From Lantana camara (Eukaryota > Streptophyta > Magnoliopsida > Lamiales > Verbenaceae): a DNA stretch of 64,000 nucleotides. Both the position numbers and the translations under genes were made by a program. Positions 35,701 through 46,463 of the stretch are shown one piece after another. The DNA lies in assembly GCA_037501455.1 (NCBI GenBank), contig CM074860.1:41488501-41552500 (forward strand), in the 5' to 3' direction. The notes beneath the pieces were generated by a model. That model was given only the letters and a program-made list of their open reading frames with translations, had not been told where the DNA came from and made no database searches. Position 1 is the first letter of the stretch. Each line of letters starts with the position of its first letter.

Positions 35701-37934
35701 TGATAGGAATCACACTTTGGTCCAACAAGGCCACATTTTGATCCAAATGATGATATGATCACACCTCAAGATGAACCAAGTTATGTTGGACCTATCACAA
35801 GGTCACGGTCCAAAAGAATGCAAGAAGAAGTTCAATCTCTTTTGATCCAAATAACTCAAGATTAGCTCCAAGAAGACAAGTATTTAGCTGGACCCAATCC
35901 ACCTTGTTTCAATGTCTTAGTGATAGAATTTTAAGCCCAAATTGTGTTAAGTTTATTGTAATTTGGCCCTGAACTATTATATTATACTTTGGGCCATCTT
36001 TTTATTTATTTTACATGCATTTAGATTAGGTTAAGCCCATTTTATTCAGCCTACAAGAAAAGTGACGGGATTAGCTTGTCTCTTTGAATTCTGAATTGTC
36101 TCTTAGAATTCCCATGCATGCATCTTTATATTCCAGCCTTGTAGTTCGAAATATTCAGTCAAAAAATGAATGAATTGTGATTCAAGTGAGTTATACTCAC
36201 AAGTTCTTAGTTGAACGACACCGGAGTTTCAAACCTCCACCGGATAATGTCATTTCCCGACTCATTATAGTCGACGGGGTGCATTACTTATCAAATCTGA
36301 TAGTGTTGGTTCCTTGCTCATTATAGCAAACGGGTCACACTCCTCTATTTTAACCTTGAAGTGGACGATCGAAAATCAAGAACTCCAAATATTGGTATAG
36401 GGTTTCACGGCAAGTACGTGGAGTTCGTATCATTTGGTTTCTAGAGCTTAGGTTTCCATCCAAGGTTATGTATCCGTATCTTTTATCTTTTGTATAATTT
36501 CTTTTCATTATTTTTATATTGCTGCAAAAAAAATCGAAAAAGGCCAAAAAAAAAAAAAACGAAAAAAAAAAAAAGAGAGCAGCATTGTTTCAGTCATTTT
36601 CTTTGTAATCTCAAATCATAAGTCATGTGGATTTGTTTGTTTGTATCTTTTTAGTTGTAACAGTTCGTTTGTGACAATTTTAGCACCCTTATCATTCATC
36701 TTAAGGGATTATTTAGTTGAGGAATTTGAAACTTCTTGTGACTTTGTTCAAAGATTTGAGAGTAAAGAATGTGAAAAGGGAGGAAAAAAAAATTAGAAAA
36801 AAACGAGAAAGAAGACAACTTTGGTGTGTTTCATTTTGGGTTTTAGATCTACTTTGAGAAATAAAAGGGGCTATTTGTTTTGTGAGATGACTATCGCGAT
36901 CCAGATTCGAGGACGAATCTTTTTTCAAGAAGGGGAGAATGATAGGAATCACACTTTGGTCCAACAAGGCCACATTTTGATCCAAATGATGATATGATCA
37001 CACCTCAAGATGAACCAAGTTATGTTGGACCTATCACAAGGTCACGGTCCAAAAGAATGCAAGAAGAAGTTCAATCTCTTTTGATCCAAATAACTCAAGA
37101 TTAGCTCCAAGAAGACAAGTATTTAGCTGGACCCAATCCACCTTGTTTCAATGTCTTAGTGATAGAATTTTAAGCCCAAATTGTGTTAAGTTTATTGTAA
37201 TTTGGCCCTGAACTATTATATTATACTTTGGGCCATCTTTTTATTTATTTTACATGCATTTAGATTAGGTTAAGCCCATTTTATTCAGCCTACAAGAAAA
37301 GTGACGGGATTAGCTTGTCTCTTTGAATTCTGAATTGTCTCTTAGAATTCCCATGCATGCATCTTTATATTCCAGCCTTGTAGTTCGAAATATTCAGTCA
37401 AAAAATGAATGAATTGTGATTCAAGTGAGTTATACTCACAAGTTCTTAGTTGAACGACACCGGAGTTTCAAACCTCCACCGGATAATGTCATTTCCCGAC
37501 TCATTATAGTCGACGGGGTGCATTACTTATCAAATCTGATAGTGTTGGTTCCTTGCTCATTATAGCAAACGGGTCACACTCCTCTATTTTAACCTTGAAG
37601 TGGACGATCGAAAATCAAGAACTCCAAGTATTGGTATAGGGTTTCACGGCAAGTACGTGGAGTTCGTATCATTTGGTTTCTAGAGCTTAGGTTTCCATCC
37701 AAGGTTATGTATCCGTATCTTTTATCTTTTGTATAATTTCTTTTCATTATTTTTATATTGCTGCAAAAAAAATCGAAAAAGGCCAAAAAAAAAAAAAAAC
37801 GAAAAAAAAAAAAAGAGAGCAGCATTGTTTCAGTCATTTTCTTTGTAATCTCAAATCATAAGTCATGTGGATTTGTTTGTTTGTATCTTTTTAGTTGTAA
37901 CAGTTCGTTTGTGACAATTTTAGCACCCTTATCA
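35701..37934 (+). mobile_element. Young LTR element with a 245-bp internal region
   Basis: Two direct repeats, 35701-36694 and 36940-37934, start TGATAGGAATCACAC and end CCCTTATCA. By eye they differ by only one substitution (CAAATATTGG versus CAAGTATTGG) and one A in a poly-A run, so insertion is recent. The internal region has no gene. Its end resembles the tail of a Ty3/gypsy polyprotein gene, with GATTCGAGGACGAATC and polypurine AAGAAGGGGAGAA. TAACC occurs on both outer sides, offset by one T on the right. It must depend on another element's proteins (TRIM/LARD-like deletion derivative). Confidence 0.85.
36695..36939 (+). other. Minimal internal region with polypurine tract and GAGGAC hairpin
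   Basis: No tRNA-Met primer site is seen after the first LTR (it reads TTCATCTTAAGGG), so a different primer or a deletion is likely. Near the other end, arms AGATTC and GAATCT enclose GAGGAC (36903-36920), followed by AAGAAGGGGAGAA against the second LTR. The rest is A/G-rich without coding potential. Confidence 0.7.
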
Positions 37935-38790
37935 TTAACCTCACAACATGACAATTCGGCTGGGATTTGGAAAAATGAACTCAAATCCTGTTCTCCATAT
38001 CGCCACCTTCCCTCTATTTGCGTTTACCCAAATGCTTATCTTCTAGAACCCGACTTCTAATCACTAGGTTTAGTTCGAAGTCCTTCCTTGTAGACCCTTG
38101 ATGCATAACCTCTACCGGACCCCTGTTATCTCTACTCCTCTTAATTACTAGTACCTCTTCCATGATCCAAATCCGGGACCAATATATCTTCAAGGTTTTG
38201 TTCCCTTCATTCCTTAGGTTGCAAGATCCTGTTGAATCCAATTAATGCACTTCAGGTAGTGGATTCACATAAGTTGTTCTTTTGAGTCACAACCATCCCT
38301 TGATTAACCCCTATTCCTATACCACCAAAGGTTCCTCTGCCATCGCATCGCCAAGGTCGAACCTCCCATTCTAAATCCTAACCGTTAATTGCAACTCAGT
38401 CTGTAATGCCACGCGGCTAGCATTCTCCACATTCCTCCTCGGGCATCCTTCCTATCTTCCATGCCTCCGAAGGAATTTGCAATAGGTTGTTATGATCATA
38501 AAACTTGGCCATGGTTTGATATCATCTTTATAACCTGGAAACCATAACTCATTTCAAGAATGGATGCATGCGATTAGTGCATGCTCATGGCACATATTCA
38601 ATACAAAAGACAAGAATCCATAAAAATGCAACAAGTAATTCAACGAAATTCTTAAGGAAACCAAATTCCATATTCAAGATCGATGCAATGCACATAATAT
38701 CACATAGTCCCTATGCCGTTCAACTTAGACTGACTCCGACACGACTCAAGAACACCGGTTTTGCAACCGGGCTCTGATACCACTTAAGGA
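37935..38790 (-). mobile_element. Family G internal region, primer-side, next to G4
   Basis: The 150 bp nearest G4 resembles the 1400-1551 leader (CCTATGCCGT, TTAGACTGAC, CACCGGTT..), ending in primer site GCTCTGATACCA at 38771-38782. The farther 700 bp is unfamiliar; short frames on both strands show no known domain. Confidence 0.6.
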
Positions 38791-39245
38791 TGTAGCACAC
38801 CGCACGTGAGGCGCGACATCCCCCGCACTAAGGCTCAACACGAGTAACGAAATAGTAAATCCGCACCCGTATTAAACCCTAGCGAACGGGAGACAAACAC
38901 AAAAAACCTCCTAAGCTAGGCGGAACTAGACCCTGCAATGATAACCAATCAACAAATTATAATGCATTGCAAAGCCAAAGTTCAAATATACCAACCATAA
39001 GCAGAATTTGGACTCTTCAGGCCTCTTTTAACTCAAAAGCAAAACTCAGTAACAGCAATTCAATAACAATTACAAATTATTCGAGTTCATGGTATAATAG
39101 AACGAATCATACATAATTCCAATACAAATATGAGTGCAGAGACTCTCCTAACCTAACTTGACCAACACAAAGACTCCAAACACCTCCGCCTAGCCCGAAA
39201 CTCCAAAGTCAAACCTGCACACTAAAAGATTGGGGAGGGAGAGGG

Positions 39246-39290
39246 TCAGTCTCTAGAAGACTGAGTGAGCAGGAGCGATATACATATATA
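39246..39290 (-). promoter_or_regulatory. LTR promoter: TATA box and start-site hairpin, G4
   Basis: On the minus strand TATATATGTA (39281-39290) lies about 17 bases before TCAGTCT-CTAGA-AGACTGA, written as two 7-bp perfect arms around a 5-bp loop (39246-39264). The flanking CACTCAGTC and GACCCTC blocks are shared with the other family G LTRs. Confidence 0.6.
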
Positions 39291-40657
39291 GAAACATGCA
39301 CATCCAAATCATAAATTTCGAACAAGGTTTTGTTTGAAATTAGTTCCCTAGAAGGGGCAAGAGAATGATTAATCAATGCTCGGATTTTATGACTAATCAT
39401 ATTAATTCATTACATTCATAAATCATACATAAATATAAGGCTCGGCGAGTGAGCGTGCACAATCTCCAACCAAACTCCGACCGTGTACGACAAATATCAA
39501 TAATATATTGATTAGGCGACCATGCAATATATCATAATACACACAGACCATAAATCATATCATTAACATATTCGTTTGGGCGATCCGAATCCCGGCATTC
39601 CCGCACGGTGCATAATCATATCATAACCAACCTTCTTCCTCCGGGTGGTGGACGGGCTTGCAAGACCCGGCCACCGGATCATACATAATGGCTAGTGAGG
39701 TACATGAATCCTCAAAAGCCCGACCTGTGTTTCCTCGTCAAAACTCCTAACGAGGTCCGTATCGTCGTAAATTTGGTTGGAACTAGTATATGGGATCCCC
39801 GTCAGCCCTTGCTTCCTTGGTTAGCCACATATACTAAGTCCCTGGGCCCGTGAACATATCATATTTGCATAATCTCGCCAAAACATATCAATACATACAT
39901 ATGATACATACTATAAGAAATCATACCTTACCGTGTAACTCGGCATATGCTATATACGTACCTCTCCGTGTCATCCTAATCCATAGCTAGCATGAAGACA
40001 CACGGTTTGGAGCATAGCCTCATTACAAAACCATTTTTAAGCTTATATATGCTCGTACGTATAATTCAGAAGAATTTACTCGATAGCTTCATTTGAAAAC
40101 CATATATATATAGTCATAAGGTTTTGGCCAAAGCTTTTCACATAAGGGTTGTAGGGTTTGTTACATAGCTAAAACGAAAACCACCCTCACCTGAACCGTG
40201 ATGAAACAAGGATCGAGCACCAAGTGCCTGAACGATCAAAAGCTCTCCACCCTGGAGACAAACTGTACAAAAGACCACAAGACGTGTTCGTGAGACTCAA
40301 GACTCTTAATGAACCATATATGATGCACGGCAATGAAGTGAATATGATATGAATGCATAAATAATCATATTATATCAATAAAATGTTCATGTGCACGATT
40401 AAGAAATTTAAAACATATAATCAACTCATTCATTCATACGTTTCATTCAATTTCATAAGTTCATAAATTCATATAAATTTCATAATTTCATATTCACATT
40501 TAGGAATAAAATAAATAAAACGTTCAATCAAAAGTCGATAATTAAATACGCGAAATGGAAATCCATTAATTTCAATAATTAAATTAGATCAAATAATATT
40601 TAAAATATATATATATATAACATATATAACTAGTATACAAATAACATATGTATATAC

Positions 40658-40717
<60 letters not shown>
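40658..40717. repeat. (TA)n microsatellite in G4
   Basis: About 29 uninterrupted TA dinucleotides, followed by purine/pyrimidine-alternating ACATACA DNA. Absent from the matching part of G7, so it expanded after the two LTRs diverged. Length may be unreliable in the assembly. Confidence 0.95.
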
Positions 40718-40718
<1 letters not shown>

Positions 40719-40923
40719 GTACACATACAAACATACACATGCATGCACGTATGTGTATATTATATATTACCTACATATACATGCAAATACAAACACAAAT
40801 ACATGCACACACCACACCACTCCCATGCAGGCACACAACACACACACTGCACAACACCACCCTGCATAACATTTACAGCAGCAGCAACAGACCCAGAAAC
40901 GCAGCAAGGATTCAAGCAAAACA

Positions 40924-41048
40924 GGGTGACACCCCCGTGTCACCCTCCAAACCTAGACCGAGACACCCCCGTGTCTCGGTACAGAAACCCCAGCTCACAC
41001 TGCACCCCCGTTCCTCGCTGGAACGGGCAGAAATGGCACCCCCGTGCC
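40924..41048. repeat. GC palindrome cluster in G4
   Basis: Four perfect inverted repeats lie in 125 bp. Arms GGGTGACAC/GTGTCACCC around CCCC (40924-40945); CCGAGACAC/GTGTCTCGG around CCCC (40958-40979); CCCGTTCC/GGAACGGG around TCGCT (41007-41027); GGCAC/GTGCC around CCCC (41035-41048). Three share the CCCC loop with different arms. Confidence 0.9.
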
Positions 41049-42718
41049 TCGCCTGCGCTGTAACAGACAGCAACACGCAGAAACAGAGCAGTACTTCATG
41101 CGAGAAATGCAAGCAGCAAAGGCAGCTAAACAAGGTCTAAAGATGCAGTAAAACTCAGTCACAACACACACCACAAATCCACAAACATGACAGCAAAACA
41201 TGAAGGAAACGCAGCAATTTGACAGGAAGAATTACAACGTGAAAACAGGGCTAAGCCGCGGGAAAAACAGGGTATGCCTTCACTCAAATAATCCGACTCA
41301 ATTCAAGTCCACAAAACCATCAGATGTACAGCAAAACAACATGAAACCAACACCTAATTCAGTTCCAAAAGTGATCAATCAAGACAACAACCGTACGTGG
41401 CCTTCAAGTGGAAATTTCTCAAAAGATCAGAAATGATATCTCATAAATATCTCAACAACCACGAAATAAAAGATCATAAATGATATGAGGAAGTCAAAAC
41501 AATCAATCTCAAGCTTGGAATCAATCAAAACCATTGAGAATCGAAGAAGATCAACATTTTGCCCAAAATCACTCCATTTTCGGAAAACCGCCCAGAAATG
41601 AAGAAACCATGCTTAAATTCATGAATGAAAGGATGAAAATGACTCATATAGTATGTACATAACATATCCAAGCTTACCTTGTGGATTAATGGAGGTTTGG
41701 AAGGAGATTTGAGCTTGAATCTCATGGCAAAGCTTGAGTTACGGGAGAGACTGGAGAGCAGAAAGTGTTTGAGATATTTTCAGTAGGTGGGGAGGGTTAT
41801 CTCGGTCTGGGGGGTTAAGGAATGAATAGAGGGTTGAGTTAGGGTTCCATAGCATTCAACCATAATTAATTTGGTCAAGGTTTGAGCAAGATATGGTCAT
41901 TTTAATGCAACAAGGTCATTTTGGTCGCCGCCACGTTTTTCGGTTGAATTTCGGAGGTTCAAATGATTTAGCAAAAATATAAGGCTAGGTTTACTAAACT
42001 CGCATTTTCGTTACGATTCAGCGGAGTTGACGGAACTCGAATCCGAGTTCCCTAGCTCATGATATTAAATTCGGAACCAAGGGTACGCTAAGTGCTCATT
42101 AGCCCCCAATTTGGTTCCTCAACTCAAATTAAATCCGTTAACATAACAAATGAATTCGAAAATGTAAACCGAGCATAAAATCATGTCCATAACACATATA
42201 TTTACGACATATTACAAATTCGTGGCATTTCAATATCATTTCATACAAGAACGAAGCACAAAATAAACGAACAAACTCATACATGCAATTCATGCATAAA
42301 TACATAAAATTTTCATGCATAAAATATTAATTCCCATGCAAATGAAATAAAATTCATGCAGAAATCATTCCCATGCAAAAATTATAATTTCCCATGCATA
42401 AATATAATTTTCATGCAATAATTATAATTCAACGTACATATATATATATATATAATTAATTAATTAAACCATGATTAATTAACATAACCTATAATTAGCA
42501 TAATCATTAAATTAATAATAATTAAAGAAATATATATATATATTATATTACGATATATAATTAAAATAATAATAGATCAATATAAGATATAATATAATAA
42601 ATCAATATAATAACAATTATAATAAAATTAAATATAAAACACGTAAAAACAATTAATTCACGCAATTTGGTAAACACATACGTCACATTATTTAAAACTG
42701 AAAAACTGGGGCGTTACA

Positions 42719-42754
42719 ATCTCTCCCCCTTAAAAGGAATCCGTCCTCGGATTC
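42719..42754 (-). promoter_or_regulatory. Polypurine tract with GAGGAC hairpin, G4
   Basis: On minus, AAGGGGGAGAGAT precedes the LTR. Just upstream are arms GAATCC and GGATTC (42737-42742, 42749-42754) around GTCCTC on plus (GAGGAC on minus). The same sequence could encode SEDGFLL, resembling a gypsy polyprotein tail, so the loop may be a coding relic. Confidence 0.75.
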
Positions 42755-42998
42755 AAAGTACGCTTGAAATCCAACAATGAGAGATTCCCCGTCTCTCACA
42801 AGCAACAAGGAGAGAGCCCCGTCTCTCGAGCAGCAATGAGAGAACCCCGTCTCCCCAACAACAATGAGAGAACCCCGTCTCTCGCGAGCAAAGAGAGTAC
42901 CCCGTCTCTCAAGCAAAAATAAGAGAATCCCCGTCTCTTAGAAACAACGAGAGCACCCCGTCTCTCAAACAAAATAAATAAATCAAGGAAGTCTCCAA
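42755..42998 (-). repeat. Family G internal region with seven-hairpin array
   Basis: Seven inverted repeats at 42779-42797, 42810-42827, 42837-42854, 42866-42883, 42893-42910, 42921-42939 and 42949-42967, mostly of the form GAGAGAACCCCGTCTCTC, separated by A/C-rich spacers. Arms vary in pairs in places (AAGAGA with TCTCTT). The region ends at 42998 where the copia LTR starts mid-sequence. Confidence 0.85.
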
Positions 42999-43578
42999 TA
43001 ACTCTGTAGTCTTAGGTATAAGCTTTAAAGGGTGTCGCCTTAGACAACTGATTCAAGGCTTATGCTGGGGCTGCACAAGTGATTCATGAAAGTGAATGAG
43101 AATCAAGAAAGGACCTACACTTGCATCTGCAAGGTGATCTCTTATTGTGTAAGTCATTCATATGCCATATGGAGTCCTTGGCCAAGGCAGTAGATTAAGA
43201 CATCAAGAAAAGGGTTTCTTAGATTGAGATCAAATGGATATGAAATGCACTTAGCTTTAAGACCGGATTATTAGGGTTCTGATTATTCCCTTACCCTAGA
43301 TCTTGGTTGAGAGATAGTAAGTAGGAGGATTGTATCTCACATTAATCAATGACTTAAAGGTTCTGTCGAATCCGAACATTCCAATTCAGCTAGGGGTTAA
43401 ACACCTGTTGCTAGACTATGGTCGTTTAATCTGTGGACTGATTAATTAATTAGTGAATTAATTAATTAGGGTCACTGCTAATTGAATTGAGAACCTAGAG
43501 GGTCACACACAACAACTTGGTTACATGAGTTGAGGGTTTAAAATGATTAAACGAGTTAATCGGGCCAAGAGGGTTCCA

Positions 43579-43646
43579 CACGTGTGAAATCACACGTGTG
43601 GCTCACGTGAGTGACACGTGTCACTGTGACACGTGTCACACACGTG
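43579..43646 (+). promoter_or_regulatory. Six CACGTG (G-box) motifs in copia promoter
   Basis: CACGTG occurs at 43579, 43593, 43604, 43615, 43630 and 43641, mostly inside larger palindromes such as CACACGTGTG and GACACGTGTC. They lie about 350 bp upstream of the TATA box. In the 3' LTR (51775-51832) five remain, one altered to CACGTA. Plant bZIP and bHLH factors, including ABA-response factors, bind such sites. Confidence 0.75.
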
Positions 43647-43982
43647 TGAATATATATATTATATATATATATATGTATTAAATAATTAAATGTGTTAATT
43701 ATTTAATAGACTTTGGTTTAATTTTGAATTAAAAAGAAAGTCTTATTTTGGAGAAAAATAATTTAGTTAATTAATTATGAATTAATTAATTAGATAAAAT
43801 AAGTTATTTATTTTATAATAAATAAAGTATAAAATAATCCAAAAAATAGTTTGGATATTTTTTAGCTCTCCTAAAGTTGATTTGAATTTGAATTCAAAGT
43901 CAAAGTTGGAAATTACTTGAAGATCAAGTAATAGGAGAGAGGGACCAAAATCCTAGCCCATAAAGGACTAGGAATTTCGGCA

Positions 43983-44006
43983 CTCCCCTCTCTATAAATA
44001 GGGGAG
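43983..44006 (+). promoter_or_regulatory. Copia TATA box inside a CTCCCCT/AGGGGAG inverted repeat
   Basis: TATAAATA (43993-44000) lies in the loop between CTCCCCT and AGGGGAG arms, followed by GAGCTCGAGCTC. Transcription probably starts about 30 bases downstream. The copy in the 3' LTR is at 52177-52184. Confidence 0.75.
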
Positions 44007-44399
44007 CTCGAGCTCCTTATGGAGCTAATTGACAATTCTGTTGGTTCATGTGTTGAACACCTTTCTTTCTCCAAGATTAAATTAAACCCTAGGTTAAGCC
44101 TAAACACTAACTAGAGAACTAGCATCCTTACTAGTTAGATTGTGATCAAGTTGGTGGACTTTCTCTAGAGACTTCAAGTTAGAAGTTTGAAGATTCGAGC
44201 TTTACCAAGGAGAGGGGATCAAGCCGCGAGAAGAGCGTTCTTGGGTGGCTTGAAACGCTTCAAGAAAGAACAAAAGAAAAGTAAGTTTTCTATCTTTACG
44301 AATTTGGTTACACGATCGCCAGTTCAAGGTCCTTTTGTTGGGAAAATTTTTTAAATTCCGTTGTTTTCTGATTCGTGTTTTCCAACAAGTGGTATCAAA

Positions 44400-44411
44400 G
44401 CCACCTCGTTA
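44400..44411 (+). promoter_or_regulatory. Copia primer-binding site (tRNA-Met-like)
   Basis: TGGTATCAAAGC, two bases after the LTR end, matches the initiator tRNA-Met complement with one mismatch (A for G). Confidence 0.85.
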
Positions 44412-44724
44412 ATCGTGTTTCTGATTCGTCTCAATTATTCTAAATTTGGTAGAAATTCTTAGGCTTAGATGCGAATTAGGTATTCATGAGTTCTTTTAGA
44501 AAGCCTGAATTACGAAACTGTAATTTTTCTTGAATTTCTGAAACTGTTTTCTTGAATTGTGTTTTTGAAAACCGTTTTGATTGAAATATGTTTAAATCGA
44601 ATTTTTTAATTTTGGATTGAACCGGGTTTTGGAGAAACCCAAAATACGAAACGGAACACGAAAAAGGACGAGCCTAGGCGTGCTAGCACGTCGCACGCCC
44701 AGGCCCGTCGCCGCCGCCCAGCCC

Positions 44725-44802
44725 TCCCGCAACCGCGCGGGAGGTCCTCCCTCCCGCAACCGCGCGGGACAGCCGCCTGCATTGTCCCGCAACAGAGCGG
44801 GA
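44725..44802 (+). repeat. Three identical-arm hairpins in the copia leader
   Basis: TCCCGC/GCGGGA arms around AACCGC at 44725-44742 and 44752-44769, and around AACAGA at 44785-44802. They lie in the GC-rich block of the leader. Confidence 0.85.
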
Positions 44803-46142
44803 CGCCCAGGCTGAGATCGCCCGCCGTCGGGCGGGCACTGCTGCGCGCGACAAGCGCACGAGCCGCGCGTCCAGCGCGCGCACGCGGGCGGCACTTGCCC
44901 CACGCTGTGCGCCCAGCTTGCGCGCGCGCGCGCCTGTTGCCGCGCGGCGGTGCCCTCCTTTGGGCGGGTGTTTTCGGGCCTAATTTCGTGTTTTCGTGTT
45001 TCGTGTTATCGGTCCAAAAAATCCCGATTTAATTTTATTTTAATTTTATCTTTTAAAATCAGTTTTGTTAAAATAAAATTATTTTAAAATTTTGATTAAA
45101 TTGGGATTTTTGAGAAATTAAAGCGATTTGGATTTTGGAAAATTATGAATTTTATAATGAAAGAATAAAATTATTAATTTTGGAAATTAATTGGAATTTT
45201 ATTGGTTTATTGTTTTTCGGGTTTTATTGAAAAGGCTCTTGAACAAGAATTGCATCTAAGTCGTGTTTTAAGTCATTAGGACTTGAAACGAGAATTTTAA
45301 TTTATTGGCTAAATTTAAATTCTCGCAAAAGCATGTTAGGTGATCATGGGTTTAGATCTATGTATGGTTTTAATTTATGCACATGGATGGTTTAAATTGG
45401 GGTTGGAGCCCGATAGTTGCGTTTTTCAATTGAGGTTGGAGCCTCACTTATGTGCGTACTGTTATGTGATTTATTATGTGGCTTTCCATATTACTGTTTT
45501 TGAGGCCGGGGTATGCCCCGTGTAATTGTCTAAGGCCAATATGAAGATTGAGCCTTATTACTTTATGTCTTTTTCTTTTTATTGTAATTTGAGAGTAGAG
45601 ATAGGTGGTGAGGTTTTATTTTCATTATGGAGACAATGCACCCATGGAGTAAGATGGACCACATTCAAGTAACAAGGAGGCCATAAGTGAAGACCCCTCA
45701 AAATGTTAGGGAGGGGAATCTCAATTGTTAAATGTAATAGAGATAGGGCTCGTATTTTGTTACCGCTTTCCCTTATGTGATTTGAACTATTTATGTGGCA
45801 TGTATGTTAGAACTAGTGATTGTGGAGTGGCTCCCACATATCACGCATAAGATAGGTAGAACCCATGATCATTACATGTTAGTATCATGCTAGGACATGT
45901 TATCTGTTTATGTGCTTGTTTGATATGCATTTAAGTGTACTTGCATTAATCAAGACTAATAAAATTGGATAACATATATGTTGGTGAGGTCAAACCGGAC
46001 AACTCTCCGGTTGATTCGAAAATTCCAATCAAATATTAAGCTAATTTCGAACAAATAGGTGTTTAATTCGAGATGCAAATTTTGAATTAAATTCCTAGCA
46101 TTCCATCAATAGGTTTTAAGTTTAGTAAGTAAAGCTAGTTAT

Positions 46143-46463
46143 TGTCCGCGAGTCGTGGGATAGCTAGTGGAGCTTATTAGTTCTTAGTTACCTAATTAAT
46201 CATTTTAAATGGTCAATATTTCGTGGTCAATTTTAGCAAGGGCGATGTCCGCAAGTCGTGGGTCGTTCGAACTAAGTTTTGGTCATGATCTTATGATTGA
46301 TGGGTCTAGCTTAACACCTAAGTAAATATGGATGTCGCACGAGTCGTGGGTCCATATTGAAAGATAGGTGATGCAAAAACAATTACTAAGAGTTCTAAAG
46401 GTGTTAGAATTGATAAGTTGTACCTACCTAGGGTTCTTACTTAGAATGTCCGCGAGTCGTGGG
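46143..46463 (+). repeat. Four dispersed copies of a 17-bp leader motif
   Basis: TGTCCGCGAGTCGTGGG at 46143-46159 and 46447-46463, TGTCCGCAAGTCGTGGG at 46246-46262, and a TGTCGCACGAGTCGTGGG variant at 46333-46350, about 85-115 bp apart just before gag. Confidence 0.85.

Larger units (their letters stand above)
38791..42718 (-). mobile_element. Family G long terminal repeat G4 (3.9 kb)
   Basis: Begins TGTAGCACACCGCACG and ends CTGGGGCGTTACA. A tRNA-Met primer site adjoins its left end and a polypurine tract its right end (minus AAGGGGGAGAGAT), so like G1 and G2 it is shared by two tandem elements. Its first 1.5 kb is close to G7, while the upstream part beyond about 40345 diverges quickly. 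It contains a promoter hairpin (39246-39290), a TA microsatellite and a palindrome cluster. Confidence 0.85.
42999..44397 (+). repeat. Copia 5' LTR, missing its 5' third
   Basis: Matches 51176-52571 of the 3' LTR and ends TGTTTTCCAACA. The start is lost, joined at TAACTCTG to family G internal DNA. It lacks a 9-bp GCTGCACAA duplication present in the 3' LTR. It retains G-box cluster and TATA, so promoter elements are still present. Confidence 0.9.

Noticed and set aside
37758..38060. 100-codon frame starting in the second LTR of the young element
   Set aside because: It starts in a poly-A tract (poly-Lys) and crosses the element border into unrelated DNA.
40648..40869. Tyr/Ile- and His/Thr-rich frame
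   Set aside because: It is a translation of the TA microsatellite and adjoining ACAC-rich DNA.
44592..44903. 103-codon Arg/Ala-rich frame on minus in the copia leader
   Set aside because: It is a product of the GC-rich hairpin block. Several frames are open on both strands there, as expected for stop-poor GC-rich DNA.
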